NCBI RefSeq assembly: GCF_048128805.1
Contig: NC_136020.1
Span: forward strand, 7,089,653 to 7,153,652
Origin: Centroberyx gerrardi
Taxonomy: Eukaryota > Chordata > Actinopteri > Beryciformes > Berycidae
Reading direction: 5' to 3'
DNA length: 64,000 nucleotides
The notes under the pieces were generated by a model. That model saw only the letters and a program-made list of their open reading frames with translations, was not told the origin of the DNA and did no database searches. Below are positions 37,801 to 47,235 of the stretch, piece by piece; within the stretch, counting starts at the first letter, position 1; each line of letters begins with the position of its first letter. The position numbers were made by a program, and so were the translations under genes.

Positions 37801-38767
37801 CATGAACGTGGAAATGCCCAAGAGCAGCAGCTTCCAGACGGGCCTCTGCATCTACGAGGACGGCCTCGACCAGCTGGAACAGGTAGAGGGCTGGACCTCA
37901 ATACTCCACACTCACTTTAAGCTGAACCAGTCAGTGTTTGCATGCAACTATGGAAGCCCATTCCCACCACTCAAAATAAAAAGGCAAAAAAGACTTTATA
38001 TCTCACAATTCTGACTTTATCTCACAATTCAGACTTTTTATCTCAGAATTCTGACTTTATATCTCAGAATTCTGACTTTATATCTCACAATTCTGACTTT
38101 TTTTCTCGGAATTCTGACTTTATTTCTCAGAATTCTGACTTTATATCTCAGAATTCTGACTTTTTCTTCTCGCAAAAAAAAAAAAGAGTCTGAATTCTGA
38201 GATATAAAGTCAGAATTCAGAGAAATAAAGTCAGAAGTGGAAGAAATGAAGTCAGAATTCTGAGAAAAAAAGTCTTAATTGTGAGATATAAAGTCAGAAT
38301 TGAATCATTTTTTATTTTACTGAGTGGTGGGAATGGGCTTCCATATGCAACAGCCAGCGTTTTGAATGAATTTCTTTCATTTCGTGTTTGAGTTGCCTCT
38401 GATGCCCAACCCTCTGTTTCTATTGTTTGGCAGATGGAAGACTCAGAAGGGACTGTTAGACAGATAGGAGTGTTTTCTGAAGGCATCAACAATCTGACGG
38501 TAAGAAATTATTATAATGCTCCAATACGATCGTACGCAGCACCTGACAAAAAAGTGTTTAGTCATTTAAACTCGGTAACAAAGCAGCTCATGGTACAGAT
38601 GTGAGTAGTTTGAAGCTGTTGATGAAAGCTGCGTTGATGCTGGAGAGTTTCATCGCCCCCCTCTCCCCCGTGTGTTGCAGAGCATGCTGAAGGATGAGGA
38701 GTTTTTCGGGGAGATCTCGGCCTGCCCTCCAGAGGTCAACGGGGCAGATGAGAACTCCCACGTGTGA
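23860..38767 (+). CDS. ppfibp1: Liprin-beta (PPFIA-binding protein 1-like), complete, 24 coding exons
   Basis: Liprin-beta is a cytoplasmic scaffold that binds liprin-alpha through its SAM repeats and acts at cell adhesions and synapses. Coding exons: 23860-23923, 25602-25807, 27160-27249, 27395-27508, 27652-27762, 28690-28782, 29877-29994, 31293-31354, 31489-31555, 31829-31947, 32185-32264, 32907-32964, 33515-33668, 34529-34664, 34777-34905, 35354-35504, 35723-35834, 36009-36097, 36217-36339, 36444-36569, 36794-36982, 37724-37882, 38434-38499, 38681-38767. All boundaries are AG/GT and the lengths sum to 2,703 nt (900 residues plus stop). A 33-nt alternative exon adds 11 residues. The protein opens MMSDASEMLAAALEQMDGI, has coiled coil at about residues 91-310, a serine-rich linker, and three SAM domains at about 536-603, 619-680 and 700-775. 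Motifs such as GRGFFK with RTASAPNL, GRVDGRMLHYM and EGTVRQIG match my recollection of PPFIBP1 and are absent or different in PPFIBP2. It is about 100 residues shorter than human PPFIBP1, mainly in the linker. Confidence 0.93.
24850..25470. repeat. hAT-like interspersed repeat (ACTTAAGTAAAA family) in liprin intron 1
   Basis: It begins near CAGGGCTGGAAAAGGTAC at 24,855 and shows the recurrent words AAGTAAAA, TACTTAAGTAAAACT and GAAAGTACCAGTAC typical of a widespread fish repeat. The better-preserved relative at 47,458-48,117 has CAGAGGTGG termini. The right end is not clear here. It ends before the exon at 25,602. Confidence 0.5.
26425..26540 (-). mobile_element. Short LINE 3'-end remnant in liprin intron 2
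   Basis: The words AACTTTATTGTCATGTGTA and AATACAATGAAATACTTGTG match the common fish tail CTTTATTGTCAT...ACAATGAAAT, seen here in reverse orientation. No coding portion is attached. Confidence 0.45.
27160..31555 (+). other. ppfibp1: Liprin-beta coiled-coil exons (residues 91-309)
   Basis: Seven exons encode a charged, leucine-heptad region: VYQERLSRLESDKECLVLQ, then QVEVQGEKIRDLDTCLEEHR, ELLNRTALETQKLELMTEV, ELQLLQKELEERELELRRL and LESLMSANDEKEQRIEELQE. This is the part that self-associates in liprins. Relative to human PPFIBP1 an exon containing MAKLSSMKIKVGQ appears to be missing between the exons ending at 28,782 and starting at 29,877. PPFIBP2 also lacks it, and in PPFIBP1 it may be alternative. 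I saw no candidate for it in that 1.1-kb intron. Confidence 0.85.
30661..30890 (-). repeat. Interspersed repeat ending in a LINE-like tail, in liprin intron
   Basis: It starts with TTTATTTATTCCTGTAGGG and AAATTCTCTTTTTGC, the tail seen in fish LINEs, and continues through GTCAGGCTCAGTTACAGAAC and GGATTGAGTGTCTTGCTCTA to CTCTAACCACTAGACCACCC. This string of phrases is a familiar teleost repeat. Read on the minus strand the LINE-like tail would be its 3' end. Confidence 0.6.
32395..32865. repeat. hAT-like interspersed repeat (ACTTTAAGTAAAA family) in liprin intron
   Basis: It contains GAGTAGTATTTTTGGGTAC, TGAGTAGATTTTTACTCCAG and ACTTTAAGTAAAATTTCAGC, and ends in TTTCCACCCCTG at about 32,862, a terminus like that of the 47,458-48,117 element. 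The left end is not preserved. Confidence 0.55.
33170..33222. repeat. (CA)n microsatellite, interrupted
   Basis: Two CA runs are separated by AAACACTATA in a liprin intron. Confidence 0.9.
33852..33884 (+). CDS. ppfibp1: 33-nt in-frame microexon of the liprin-beta gene
   Basis: The segment from ATCGCAGCC to ACGTTAG lies between an AG (33,850-33,851) and a GTACAG donor. It is phase-compatible with the glycine/alanine codon split between exons 33,515-33,668 and 34,529-34,664. Inclusion inserts DRSRSASAPTL directly after KRTASAPNL, so the SASAP motif is doubled. I recall a near-identical DRKRSASAPTL insert in human PPFIBP1 isoforms, which supports it as real and conserved. The acceptor is weak (short pyrimidine stretch, GGGAAG), as is typical of regulated microexons. 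It is probably alternatively spliced and is not included in the 900-residue count. Confidence 0.8.
   Translation: MAAGVPVHLR
35354..36982 (+). other. ppfibp1: Liprin-beta SAM-domain exons (residues 534-797)
   Basis: SAM1 runs from VPFSRWSKDQVCAWLQDQGL to ELGIKHPLHRKKLQLALQAL. SAM2 starts at WVTRWLDDIGLPQYKSQF and ends near SIKRAIQVLRLN. SAM3 starts at WTNHRVMEWLRSVDLAEYAP and runs through NIPPNKTLLRRHLATHF. In liprins the three SAM domains pack as one unit that binds the SAM repeats of liprin-alpha. All key tryptophans and the helical signatures are intact, with no stop or frameshift. Confidence 0.93.
37724..38767 (+). other. ppfibp1: Liprin-beta C-terminal tail exons (residues 798-900)
   Basis: Three exons encode RRLSFGGFGTLRRKRQ, an EEYVCPM segment, the conserved EDSEGTVRQIGVFSEGINNL block and an acidic end finishing ADENSHV with a TGA at 38,765-38,767. 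The last residues resemble the DEDSNV end of human PPFIBP1 and could be a PDZ-type C terminus. Human PPFIBP2, as I recall it, lacks this tail, which supports the PPFIBP1 assignment. Confidence 0.88.
37951..38343. mobile_element. TA-flanked MITE with 23-bp terminal inverted repeats
   Basis: The element sits in the liprin intron between exons ending at 37,882 and starting at 38,434. It begins TGGAAGCCCATTCCCACC at 37,951 and ends with the reverse complement at 38,343, with 23 matching bases. It is flanked on both sides by TA (37,949-37,950; 38,344-38,345), as expected for Tc1/mariner-type target duplication. Its interior is a near-palindrome: about nine copies of a CTCAGAATTCTGACTTTAT unit on the left and the inverted words (ATAAAGTCAGAATTC) on the right. 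It has no coding capacity. Confidence 0.88.
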
Positions 38768-39390
38768 CGGAGCCGCCGTGCTGACCCAGCGTTGTGAAAA
38801 GGAACAAACTGTGCCAACGTCGCCCCCGACCCCCTCCACCTCCCACCAACCTCCCACTAGAACCTTTGAGACCTCTGCTTTCAGAATAATTTCACCATTC
38901 CCAACTACAACCGTAGCCGCCGTGCCCATATATATTTATTGAAGCTGTCAAAAATGTACTGCATGAACTGAAAATGCAACATTTATTGCATTCATGTACC
39001 TCTTTCTGCATTTACTTTATTATTGGAGCATCTATGTTTTGGTTTATTTTCAATAATCACAGCATACTGTACTTTTGCTTTGTCCCAATTCGTGACTTAT
39101 TGTAAGGATCCCCCCCGACAGCAGTGTTCCTCTTCGAATGTTGTACTGAACTAAATGTTTTCATGTCCTCCAGTCACGTGAATTTATATTTGTGGTACTT
39201 AAAGTTGCCCTATGTTATCTTAACAAATACCATGAGTGAAAGTAAACTGTAGTTTGTGTTCTCATAAGGAATTCTCTATAGCCCCTAGGTATCATCATGC
39301 AAGCCTTGGCTGTATCAGTTAAGATTTTATTCTACGCTCTGTTCTATTTTTTAATTTTTGGTAATAAAATTATAAAATGCATATTTCCTG
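38768..39390 (+). other. ppfibp1: Probable 3' UTR of the liprin-beta gene
   Basis: AT-rich sequence follows the stop with ATTTATT-type elements near 38,934 and 38,982. The best polyadenylation hexamer is AATAAA at 39,363-39,368, placing cleavage near 39,380-39,390. Earlier cleavage cannot be excluded. Confidence 0.55.
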
Positions 39391-39560
39391 AAGAAAATTT
39401 GTCTTACTTTCAGCAGCTAATATCTTGTTCCTTACAGCCTCAATGTCAGGGCTTCATCTTCTTCAGCAAGATGGCTGTCAGACAATTTAGTTTCTTATCA
39501 AGAAGTTAAGAGCTACAAAGGGACTCTACTCTTCCATTCTATTCAGGCTGAGTTGAGTGC

Positions 39561-40292
39561 TCTACACTAAACATCCAGTAGAGGGCACTAAATATTTCAC
39601 ACCAAAATGAACAGCCAATCAGAGCACAAGCCATCCTCCATTGCTTCAGACCCATCCAGATAAATTTGATCTAATGCAACAATCCAGAGGATAGACCAAA
39701 ATATGAAACCTTTGGGGCCTCCATTATGAAAAGTTTTGTTTTATGTGTTCTGTCCTTTATAGTTTATAGTTGGATTCGTGTGGGCAGTGTATTTCACTTG
39801 TAATTTTTCATTAATGAGGGATACTCACAAGACATTTTAAGATCAGTGTGTGAATGAAAATCAAGTACATTGTTATCAGGATGGAAACCCCAAGGCTTTC
39901 ATATTTTGTAACATTGTGGACCACATACAGGATGCCACCAACTCTAAGACTGGGAGCTAGAGGTAGTCTGACAATACTGAATACTGAACTGTTATTCTGT
40001 ATATTGTATACTTTTTACTTCCGGAGCTTTTCTTAACATAAATCAATCCACACAATTCCGACCGAAAGAGGAAAACATCCAGTTTGAGCTATTGCAGAGT
40101 GAAATTGAGCAACCAGTTTCAGGCACTTGGTTCCCCATAGACTCAAGTGTTAGAGCTAGATCTGCTGGTTGGATTCATCTGGATGGGTCTAAACAGAGAT
40201 CTCAACCTATGGAGGATGGCAGACCACCTGACATTTATTGTGGGTTCTGATTGTCTGAAATGTTTGGAACCCTCAACTGGATGTTTAGCATA
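39561..40292. mobile_element. Foldback element with about 110-bp inverted arms
   Basis: The left arm (about 39,561-39,670) contains CTAAACATCCAGTAGAGGG, AATCAGAGC, GCCATCCTCCAT and AGACCCATCCAGAT in that order. The right arm (about 40,170-40,292) contains the reverse complement of the same phrases in reverse order (ATCTGGATGGGTCT, ATGGAGGATGGC, CTGATTGTC, CCTCAACTGGATGTTTAG). The arms are diverged, so the insertion is old. Interior and arms have no coding capacity. It lies between the convergent 3' ends of the liprin and reductase genes. Confidence 0.8.
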
Positions 40293-40560
40293 CTGCAATC
40301 AGTACAAATGTGAATTTAGCATGTAAGGGGGGGGGGGGGGGGGGACATTGATTTACATGAGTAAGAATGTATTTGACATTTAAACATGTAAGCTGCATGC
40401 TGAAACCCACTAACTGAGTGATATGGTGATGTTATAGTTGTTTTTTTTCAGTAAACACTGTCATAAATAAGGATGATTTGTGATATACAGTACACTGACA
40501 TGGGTTTTGACTTGACCTTCTCTCTAGTGCCATCATGAAAGCTAAAAAAAAAAACACATT
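40293..40560. other. Short intergenic gap with an 18-base G run
   Basis: G18 at 40,327-40,344. Otherwise AT-rich and featureless. Confidence 0.7.
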
Positions 40561-41324
40561 CCACTTACACAACTTGACTTTTAATGTGTGACCAACATGT
40601 TGCATAACCACATACGATTAGCCAATGTTGCCAGACTGGCAGCAAAGACGCCACATTAAACACATCAAGATCAGTAACCAAACCACCAATGAACATGTTT
40701 TAGCAAAATTTCATGGCATTAATAGTAGGTACATCCGTTCTGTAACACATTCTCAACAGCGATAATGGAATATTTTGCTTAAGATTCTGTATAAATGAGG
40801 CAAGTGATCACAACTCTTAAACGGTGCATAAAAAAAGCTTCGCAAAGTGTTAAGGCACTCGGAAAAAAGCTCAATATAAACCTTGCCTCCTCAGATACTG
40901 AATATTATAATCAAAAGGACGTTTCGCAGCAGGACAGTACGTTTTTGTTTACAACAGCTTACAATTGCATCTTCATTTCCACGCTGGCAGTCTGGTGACG
41001 GTTGTCCCCAAACTGCACAATAATCAGCCAAGATGATCGGTGTGAAATGCTGATAGTATGAGCACCTACATATGATGAAAATCCAAACAAAGCTGACATG
41101 TTCGCTACCTCATGTACTTCCATGATACTCACTAATAAAAATGAAATGGTCCATGCTGTGATTCTGCTGCATGACGATTACCATGGCATAAATATATATA
41201 TCTATTTAGTGCAATACCCACTGCAGCTGTGAGAGTGCTTTAACGCTTTAAGGGTACAGACGAGAACTGAGCCACTGGACGCCCTTAAACGCCGCAAGCT
41301 TCACCCTGCGGCACGGCGGGATGT
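40561..41324 (-). other. cyb5r3: Probable 3' UTR of the cytochrome b5 reductase gene
   Basis: The region downstream of the TAG stop on the minus strand. A minus-strand ATTAAA (TTTAAT on the plus strand, 40,580-40,585) is a plausible polyadenylation signal. The exact end is not certain. Confidence 0.45.
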
Positions 41325-44034
41325 CTAGAAGGTGAACCTCCGGCTGTTGGAGTGGCCGACTTTATCCAGGTTCGGGTTGCAGGCGAACTGGATCATGGGC
41401 GGGGGTCCGCACATCAGGATGAGGGTCTCGTCGCTGGGCGGAGGCAGGCGCTCCCTCACCATGTCTTCATTGATGAAGCCTTGGCTGTATTCCCAGTCTG
41501 AAGCAGAGAACAGGGGTCAATGTCTTAAAAGTATTAAACGAGCTAAATATTAAACGAGCTAAATATTAAACGGATTTAGAAGGCGGCCGGGCGGGCCGAG
41601 TAGCTAGAGAGACTGTCCCGTAAAGAGATAAAGAAAGTCAGTGTCCAATCCTGCAACAATCAATGTGTCCATTCTTACCGTCAGGTGCCCTGTCCAGAGT
41701 GAACCACAGATTGAAGCGGTCGGGGTGGTTGGCCGCGATCTCCTCCAGCTCGGGTCGCAGCAGGATGTCTTTCTCAGTCTGTGAGCGCACAAGGGAAGAA
41801 AGAGATGCTATTTTGTCCAGCCAACCTACTGTACGTTTGACCTCTCCTTAATTGTCTGCAATAAAGACACCGACAAATCCCTGTGCGTTCATTGCACTTG
41901 CTGGATAAAGTGATTCGGGTCATGTATACTGCAAAAACTTCAGTTCACCTTGCGAGCCTGATGGAGCTGCTGCTTTTGAAACTCACCTGGTTGGCAAAGA
42001 GCAGGTGGCACACTGTCTGGTCCTGGGGATCCTTCATCACTGCTGTGATGAGCTGCAGCATGGGAGTAATACCTGTGACAAACAGATCCCAAGAAAATAA
42101 GAACTGTGTGGAACGTTTTGTTGAGTTGTACCAGCTTCAGCATCCTCAACTTAGTAGGATGATTATGTTTTCACCTCTGTCTGTCTGTCTGTTAGCAAGA
42201 TATCTCAAAAAGTTGATTAGATTTTGGTGGTGATCCGGTTATGGGATTGCTGCCAATAGACAATTTTTGTTTTTGTAGCCATAACTATTATGCTGCGTTC
42301 ACATGCTGGTGGGAAGGTCTGACATCTAGGACTTCCAAGTCGGCTGCTGAACAGCGTTGCATTCACATGCTATTTTTTCGGAAAGTCAAACGATAAACAA
42401 ACATAAACCAGTATAGAGGCTGCACTTTGCCAGTTGGAGAATTTTTCAGCATTGGCGGAGGTCTGCACTCTACCGAGCGCCTTCTAGTTTATAAAAATAT
42501 ACTTTGGATTTAAGCTAGCACAAGTACAAGCATGAAATTCGTGCAGGAGGAACTCAGGTTTGCCTCACCTGTCCCTCCAGCAATCATGCCTAAATGTTTG
42601 GCTGTCTTGGTCACAGGTGGGGACTTCTTCTCCGCTTGGATGGCAAATGTTCCTGTGGAGAGACAGTTATACTATCAAATGAGGGAGCTAATTTGCAATC
42701 TGCAAGTTAATTGTCTATAAACTTTGCATCCGTTCATCTATTACTGCATCACATGGTTATGGTTCTCACCGCTGCCCTTGTAAACAAGAAGGCCGCTGGG
42801 CCCTCTGAAGTCGATAGTGTCGTTGAGCTTGAGGCTCTCCAAATACTGACTCATCTTGCCACCCTCGGGGAACTTGGGGTTGACATCCTTGAAGTAAATC
42901 TGGGAAACAGGGAGAATGGGAAGAAGTGGTTTAGAGAAATAGAATGACACTTCTCAAATATATACAACTGCTGTTCTTTGACTCTGTACCTTCACCACCA
43001 AGTCCACACAGCCTTTGTCGTCATCACTGGACACAGGGGTGTATGGACGGACGACCAGCTTCCCATCGATTCTGGCAGACAGGTAGATGTGCTGCCCTGG
43101 AAATGATAGCACAGATGAAAAGCTTAGTGCCTCCTTTTGAACATTGTGCATCAAATAATACAGATAGCTGCCAGACATGCTTGATTTGAGCATGTTTCAA
43201 TTTGCAGCAGATATTTTCATGACTGTGAATAACGATAGTTTTAATGTCTTGAATATTCAACAGTGATCATAACAACATACTAACCAATGGGGAGTCCAAG
43301 GATGTGCTCTGGGGAAGGCAGGGCAAAGCGGAACCTCCTTGTGTCATGGCTGACAATCTGGGAAAGCAGCAACTGTCTCAGTAAACACTGTACACTGTAA
43401 ACACTGTACGTGCTGCAGACAAGCTGCATCACGTATAATCCTTTGGTTCGTAGGGAGAGAAATAGCATAAAGGAGTCTCAGTCTGTCAAGTGCAGTTCAG
43501 TACAGTGCAAATCCAGAGGGGCCATAAGCAAACACAGCATACAAAAAAGTGAACATCATTAACGTTAAATCGTGACATTCAGATGGTGTTACCTGTTTAT
43601 CTATCAGCCGTAGTGCATACTTAATGTTGGGGTCTTCTAAGGTGATGGCAGGTCTCCTCTTGGAGAAGAAAAGTCTGAAGATGAGGTTGATGATGCTGTC
43701 AAAACTGCTTCGAATAAGCTGCGATAAAGGGCAAATCAAGAGTATGACTCAGACCACCAAGCTAGCATTAGCTACCTAAAAATATGACCCCGCTCTAGGG
43801 CGTTGTCTATCCCCCTCAGTAGTCTCCAATACATGGAGACATTTTTTTTATCCAGCAGGAGAAATGAGTCATAGCAAACCCAGTAGGCTGAGCCTGGCAA
43901 GCCTCCACCAGAACTTGGTTAGCAAAACTAGTTACCGTCGTTAGCCTTAGCTAACGCAAGGGAATTTAAAAAACAAACAAACGATTCCGTCGTATTCATG
44001 AAGGTATACTCACACCAACGATGTATGACAGCAT
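41325..44034 (-). CDS. cyb5r3: NADH-cytochrome b5 reductase 3-like, complete, nine coding exons
   Basis: A flavoprotein that passes electrons from NADH through FAD to cytochrome b5, for fatty-acid desaturation and methaemoglobin reduction at ER, mitochondrial and other membranes. Minus-strand coding exons: 44034-44014, 43718-43593, 43357-43285, 43096-42990, 42899-42770, 42652-42569, 42072-41987, 41778-41679, 41497-41325. All have GT/AG borders and total 900 nt, giving 299 residues plus stop, against about 301 for human CYB5R3. Residues 8-30 give a hydrophobic anchor ([11 protein letters not shown]) before [10 protein letters not shown]. The FAD motif RPYTPVS is at residues 90-96, followed by GGKMSQYL. 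The NADH-binding GGTGITPM is near 178-185 and CGPPPM at 272-277. Phrases such as [20 protein letters not shown] and [10 protein letters not shown] favour CYB5R3 over CYB5R2. The N terminus is MLSYIVG, so the usual second-position glycine for myristoylation is absent. Start chosen: first ATG in the exon, with A at -3. Confidence 0.93.
41529..41572. repeat. Small tandem repeat in reductase intron 8
   Basis: The 16-bp unit ATTAAACGAGCTAAAT occurs twice in tandem, followed by a partial third copy. Confidence 0.85.
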
Positions 44035-44420
44035 CTTCACTTCGTCTGCGCAACTTCTAAAGTATTTGTCAATGCAGAAAATACCACCAGCTGAGTTTAC
44101 TGTAACTATGTAGTACGAGCTGTCAAACAACCCTTCTCACTGCAAGTATGCATTACAAAGAGGTTGCATTACACAGTGTCAAGCTAGCCTAGCTAGGATA
44201 CAACAAGCATCCGGTCACTATTTTCGAAATAAAAGCCGTATTAGCGAACATAATGCAACGTTTTTTTTTGAGTTGAACATGGTAAGTCGATCAGAATAAA
44301 AAATACATTTAAGAAGAAATCAGATACTGTTCTGTCCACCCAATACGTCCTTAGTATTTTCCCAAGTGCCTTTTTTACGCATTTATTTAGAAGGCAAGTC
44401 CGCCTAACTTCCGGCATTTC
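44035..44420 (-). promoter_or_regulatory. cyb5r3: Probable cyb5r3 5' UTR and promoter region
   Basis: The region upstream of the start codon on the minus strand has no TATA box at a convincing position. ETS-like cores (CCGG within GCATCCGGTC at about 44,208-44,217, and ACTTCCGGC at 44,408-44,416) fit a housekeeping promoter. Its 44,174-44,237 segment is clearly similar to the region at 16,389-16,450 beside the other candidate promoter. Confidence 0.45.
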
Positions 44421-44703
44421 TATAGCTGGTTAACTTGACGCACCTCCCTCTCAAGGACCTCTTCCGCATAGATTAGAATGGCGATGACGACTATAAAGTA
44501 AATATTTATCCAGAAATATAGATTTATTAAGACAACGCCCCGAATAGCAACTTGGAAGAATGAGCTGAATCTCTACACGAAATCTTAAATAAATAAATAA
44601 ATGGATAATTAAATAAAGGACAAAAAAGCATTTTCAGTTTGTTTGCTTCTGTATTTACCTATTTCACACATTTCGTATTATTATTATTACACATATCTAC
44701 ATT

Positions 44704-44730
44704 ATTTTATATATATACATATACACACAC

Positions 44731-44822
<92 letters not shown>
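44704..44822. repeat. Compound (TA)n/(TG)n microsatellite
   Basis: ATATACACAC repeats run into about 45 bases of TA and then about 36 bases of TG. Confidence 0.95.
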
Positions 44823-44824
<2 letters not shown>

Positions 44825-46340
44825 CGCTCCAAGGAGGCTTTGGCACGCTCTCCGATTGTTCTTTGCACACATGCCAATAAGACCAATCAACCAATAAGAA
44901 TTAACTTGAAATTCATTTGCCCAAACATAACTGATCATTGTATTTGATGAATAGAATCATTATTCCCTACCTGATGCATTCAAGTTAGCAAGTTGATATA
45001 AAATGATTTTCCATATTCAAAAACAGACAGTGGTTTAGATTGGAGAAGTTGGCTATAGTCTAGAAATAAACAGACTTTTTTTTTTTGTCCCTGCCCCATA
45101 GAGAGTCTGTGCACGCCACTGCAATCGCTGATGCATCCGCAAGCCTTCACCTCTCAACAAAGCTATATGTTGGTAGATGGTGGATTTCCCTTCTCTATCT
45201 CTTTATGTCAAATGACAGTATAACAACGGCAACCAACAAGCCAACAAGAGGAAAATTGGCACCAACAGTCCCTGATGATTGAGAAACTGTACAGGGAGAA
45301 ATACTTGGCGTGGATGTAAAATGTTACATCTTGTGCCCATTTAACCTTGAAATGTAAAATGTATGAGTGAATGAATGAAAGAATTAAATTTTATTTTCGT
45401 GTCATGGCCCATACCACATGAGATTACATGACAGTGTTTTGCCAGCAAACAAAAATCGCCATATAGGGCAAGGCTCAGATGGAGAGGGAGCCCTGGCCTA
45501 GTGACCCAGTCACACTCCCCAACCCCCAGCACAAACCCCATGACTACACAAACTCTGTAAACCCTTATGCCAGCATTAACATGCATCATCTACAAAACTT
45601 ATATACTCAATCATAGGTGGGCAGCGATCATTACTTCCAAACTCCTGTAAAATACCATCTTGATCATGGTATTAAGAGCTACAGAACCCTCTACCCATGT
45701 TCTGGACGAGTGCAGCATCTGTGTTTTCTTGCTTCAGTTAAACCGTGTCTCAATGCACATCTGCAGGCACAGCATGCTGTCCGGTAAGGTTTCTCCTGAA
45801 GAGGTGTACTGTGCCAAAGAACTGTGCACCATACCCCACTTAAATGACAATTTTTCCGGTCTGAAATGTTAACATTTTTATTTTGTAAAATGTCTCAATA
45901 GAGTTGAGTTGACTTGAGTTAACAGTAAGCTACCTTTTGACCACAAGTATGTATAGCTGGAATAATTTAAAATTTCAAAATCAGTAAAGTGCATTTTCAT
46001 GCACTGACATTGACACTTTCTGGCAATAATAAAATTAAAATGCAAAATGATTTGCCATTATTTTGTTTTCCTCCAGTTAAATTTACTGCATTTGCATATC
46101 ATTGTTTACTTTTTTCATTTTAAAAATCAATATGAAGTCATCGAGTATGATTTTGGGCCACCCTGTGCAGCCACAACAGCTCATATGTGCTGTTATAGAA
46201 ACTACCAACACCTAAAATTCTGTTAATCAACTCATGCCCAAATGTAAATGGGAAAATGCTTTTTACACAATAATGTTTATCTAATGCTCTGTAGATAATG
46301 GGGCCATAGGGTGTCTGTATAACTAGAGATAATGATGTAG
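44823..46340. other. Intergenic stretch with a LINE-like 3' remnant
   Basis: At about 45,345-45,600, a GAATGAATGAAAG tract is followed by TTTTATTTTCGTGTCATGGC and GGCCTAGTGACCCAGTCACA, which looks like the reverse complement of a non-LTR 3' end with its short tandem tail. A GAGTTGAGTTGACTTGAGTT tract lies near 45,902-45,921. No host exon is recognised. Confidence 0.45.
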
Positions 46341-46369
46341 TGCTTATCAGTGTTCTACGCATGTCTCTT

Positions 46370-47208
46370 AAGGCCCATTCACACAGGAAAAGAAGCTCAA
46401 CAGAAGTGGGTGAAGATGAGGGATGCATACAGTCTCAACAAAATAAAAGTTTGCCTCCAAGAGTGGTGGTGGACTCAAGACAGTGAAACCTTACAAGTTT
46501 GCTGCCTTGCTGTCCTCCTACCTTCTTACAAACATGCAAAAAAACATCAGACATGGTTGATTTTTCAGTTAGGTTCTATGATTTCTACTTTTGGAACCCA
46601 GAACAAAATAAGCTGTGCAAACTCTTTCAAACACTAGTCAGTTATGACACTACTAAAAGTTAGGTATTATCCAAATGGAAAATTGAAATATATTACATAT
46701 CACATTATTTTCAAAAGTATGATGAAGAGGGATGTTTTGCATAAAGGTTGATATTTCATCTAGATGTTATGGATAAAATGTGAAAAATCAGTTCATGACA
46801 AACGGTTTGTTGAACTCTCTGTTAATCATTTTTAACCAATGGTATTTCTGTGTGGGTATACTGAAAATCTAATAAACAAGGTTGTTTTGATTGACAATAT
46901 TGTTTTTTGTTTTTTTTAGATATCTGAAAAGCAATTTATTTTGCAGTGGGATTGAGACTATTCTGTAAAATTAAGTCCAAGCACTGTTAAAGTCTACCGC
47001 TTAACTAGGCCTTTTTCTTTTTTGGAGAACTTCCAGCAACTTGGCGGAGGAGGACAAGGTTTCTACAGAGGAGTCAGAGGAGCAGCGGGACGTGGAGCAG
47101 GAAGAGCAGCCTGAAGCTGTCCAGTCTGCCCAGGCTTTGACCTCACCACCCTGTTCCACAGCAAGAAGGCAGAGTACCAGCAAGTCTTCGGACATTGAAA
47201 TAAACTGA
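46370..47208 (+). pseudogene. MADF/Myb-like partner gene of a PIF/Harbinger transposon, decayed
   Basis: Harbinger-type elements carry a second gene encoding a DNA-binding protein with a MADF (Myb/SANT-like) fold that helps the transposase reach DNA. Here AQQKWVKMRDAY at about 46,396-46,431 matches the MADF W...RD.Y pattern. A second frame continues with SGGG and KPYKFAA-like coding. A further open segment (about 47,033-47,208) is acidic, with EEDKVSTEESEEQRDVEQEE, and ends SSDIEIN stop. Frames are shifted between the pieces, so it is broken. It converges on the transposase remnant at 47,236-48,380. Confidence 0.55.
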
Positions 47209-47235
47209 TTTACAGTACCATGTAGAATTCATTCT

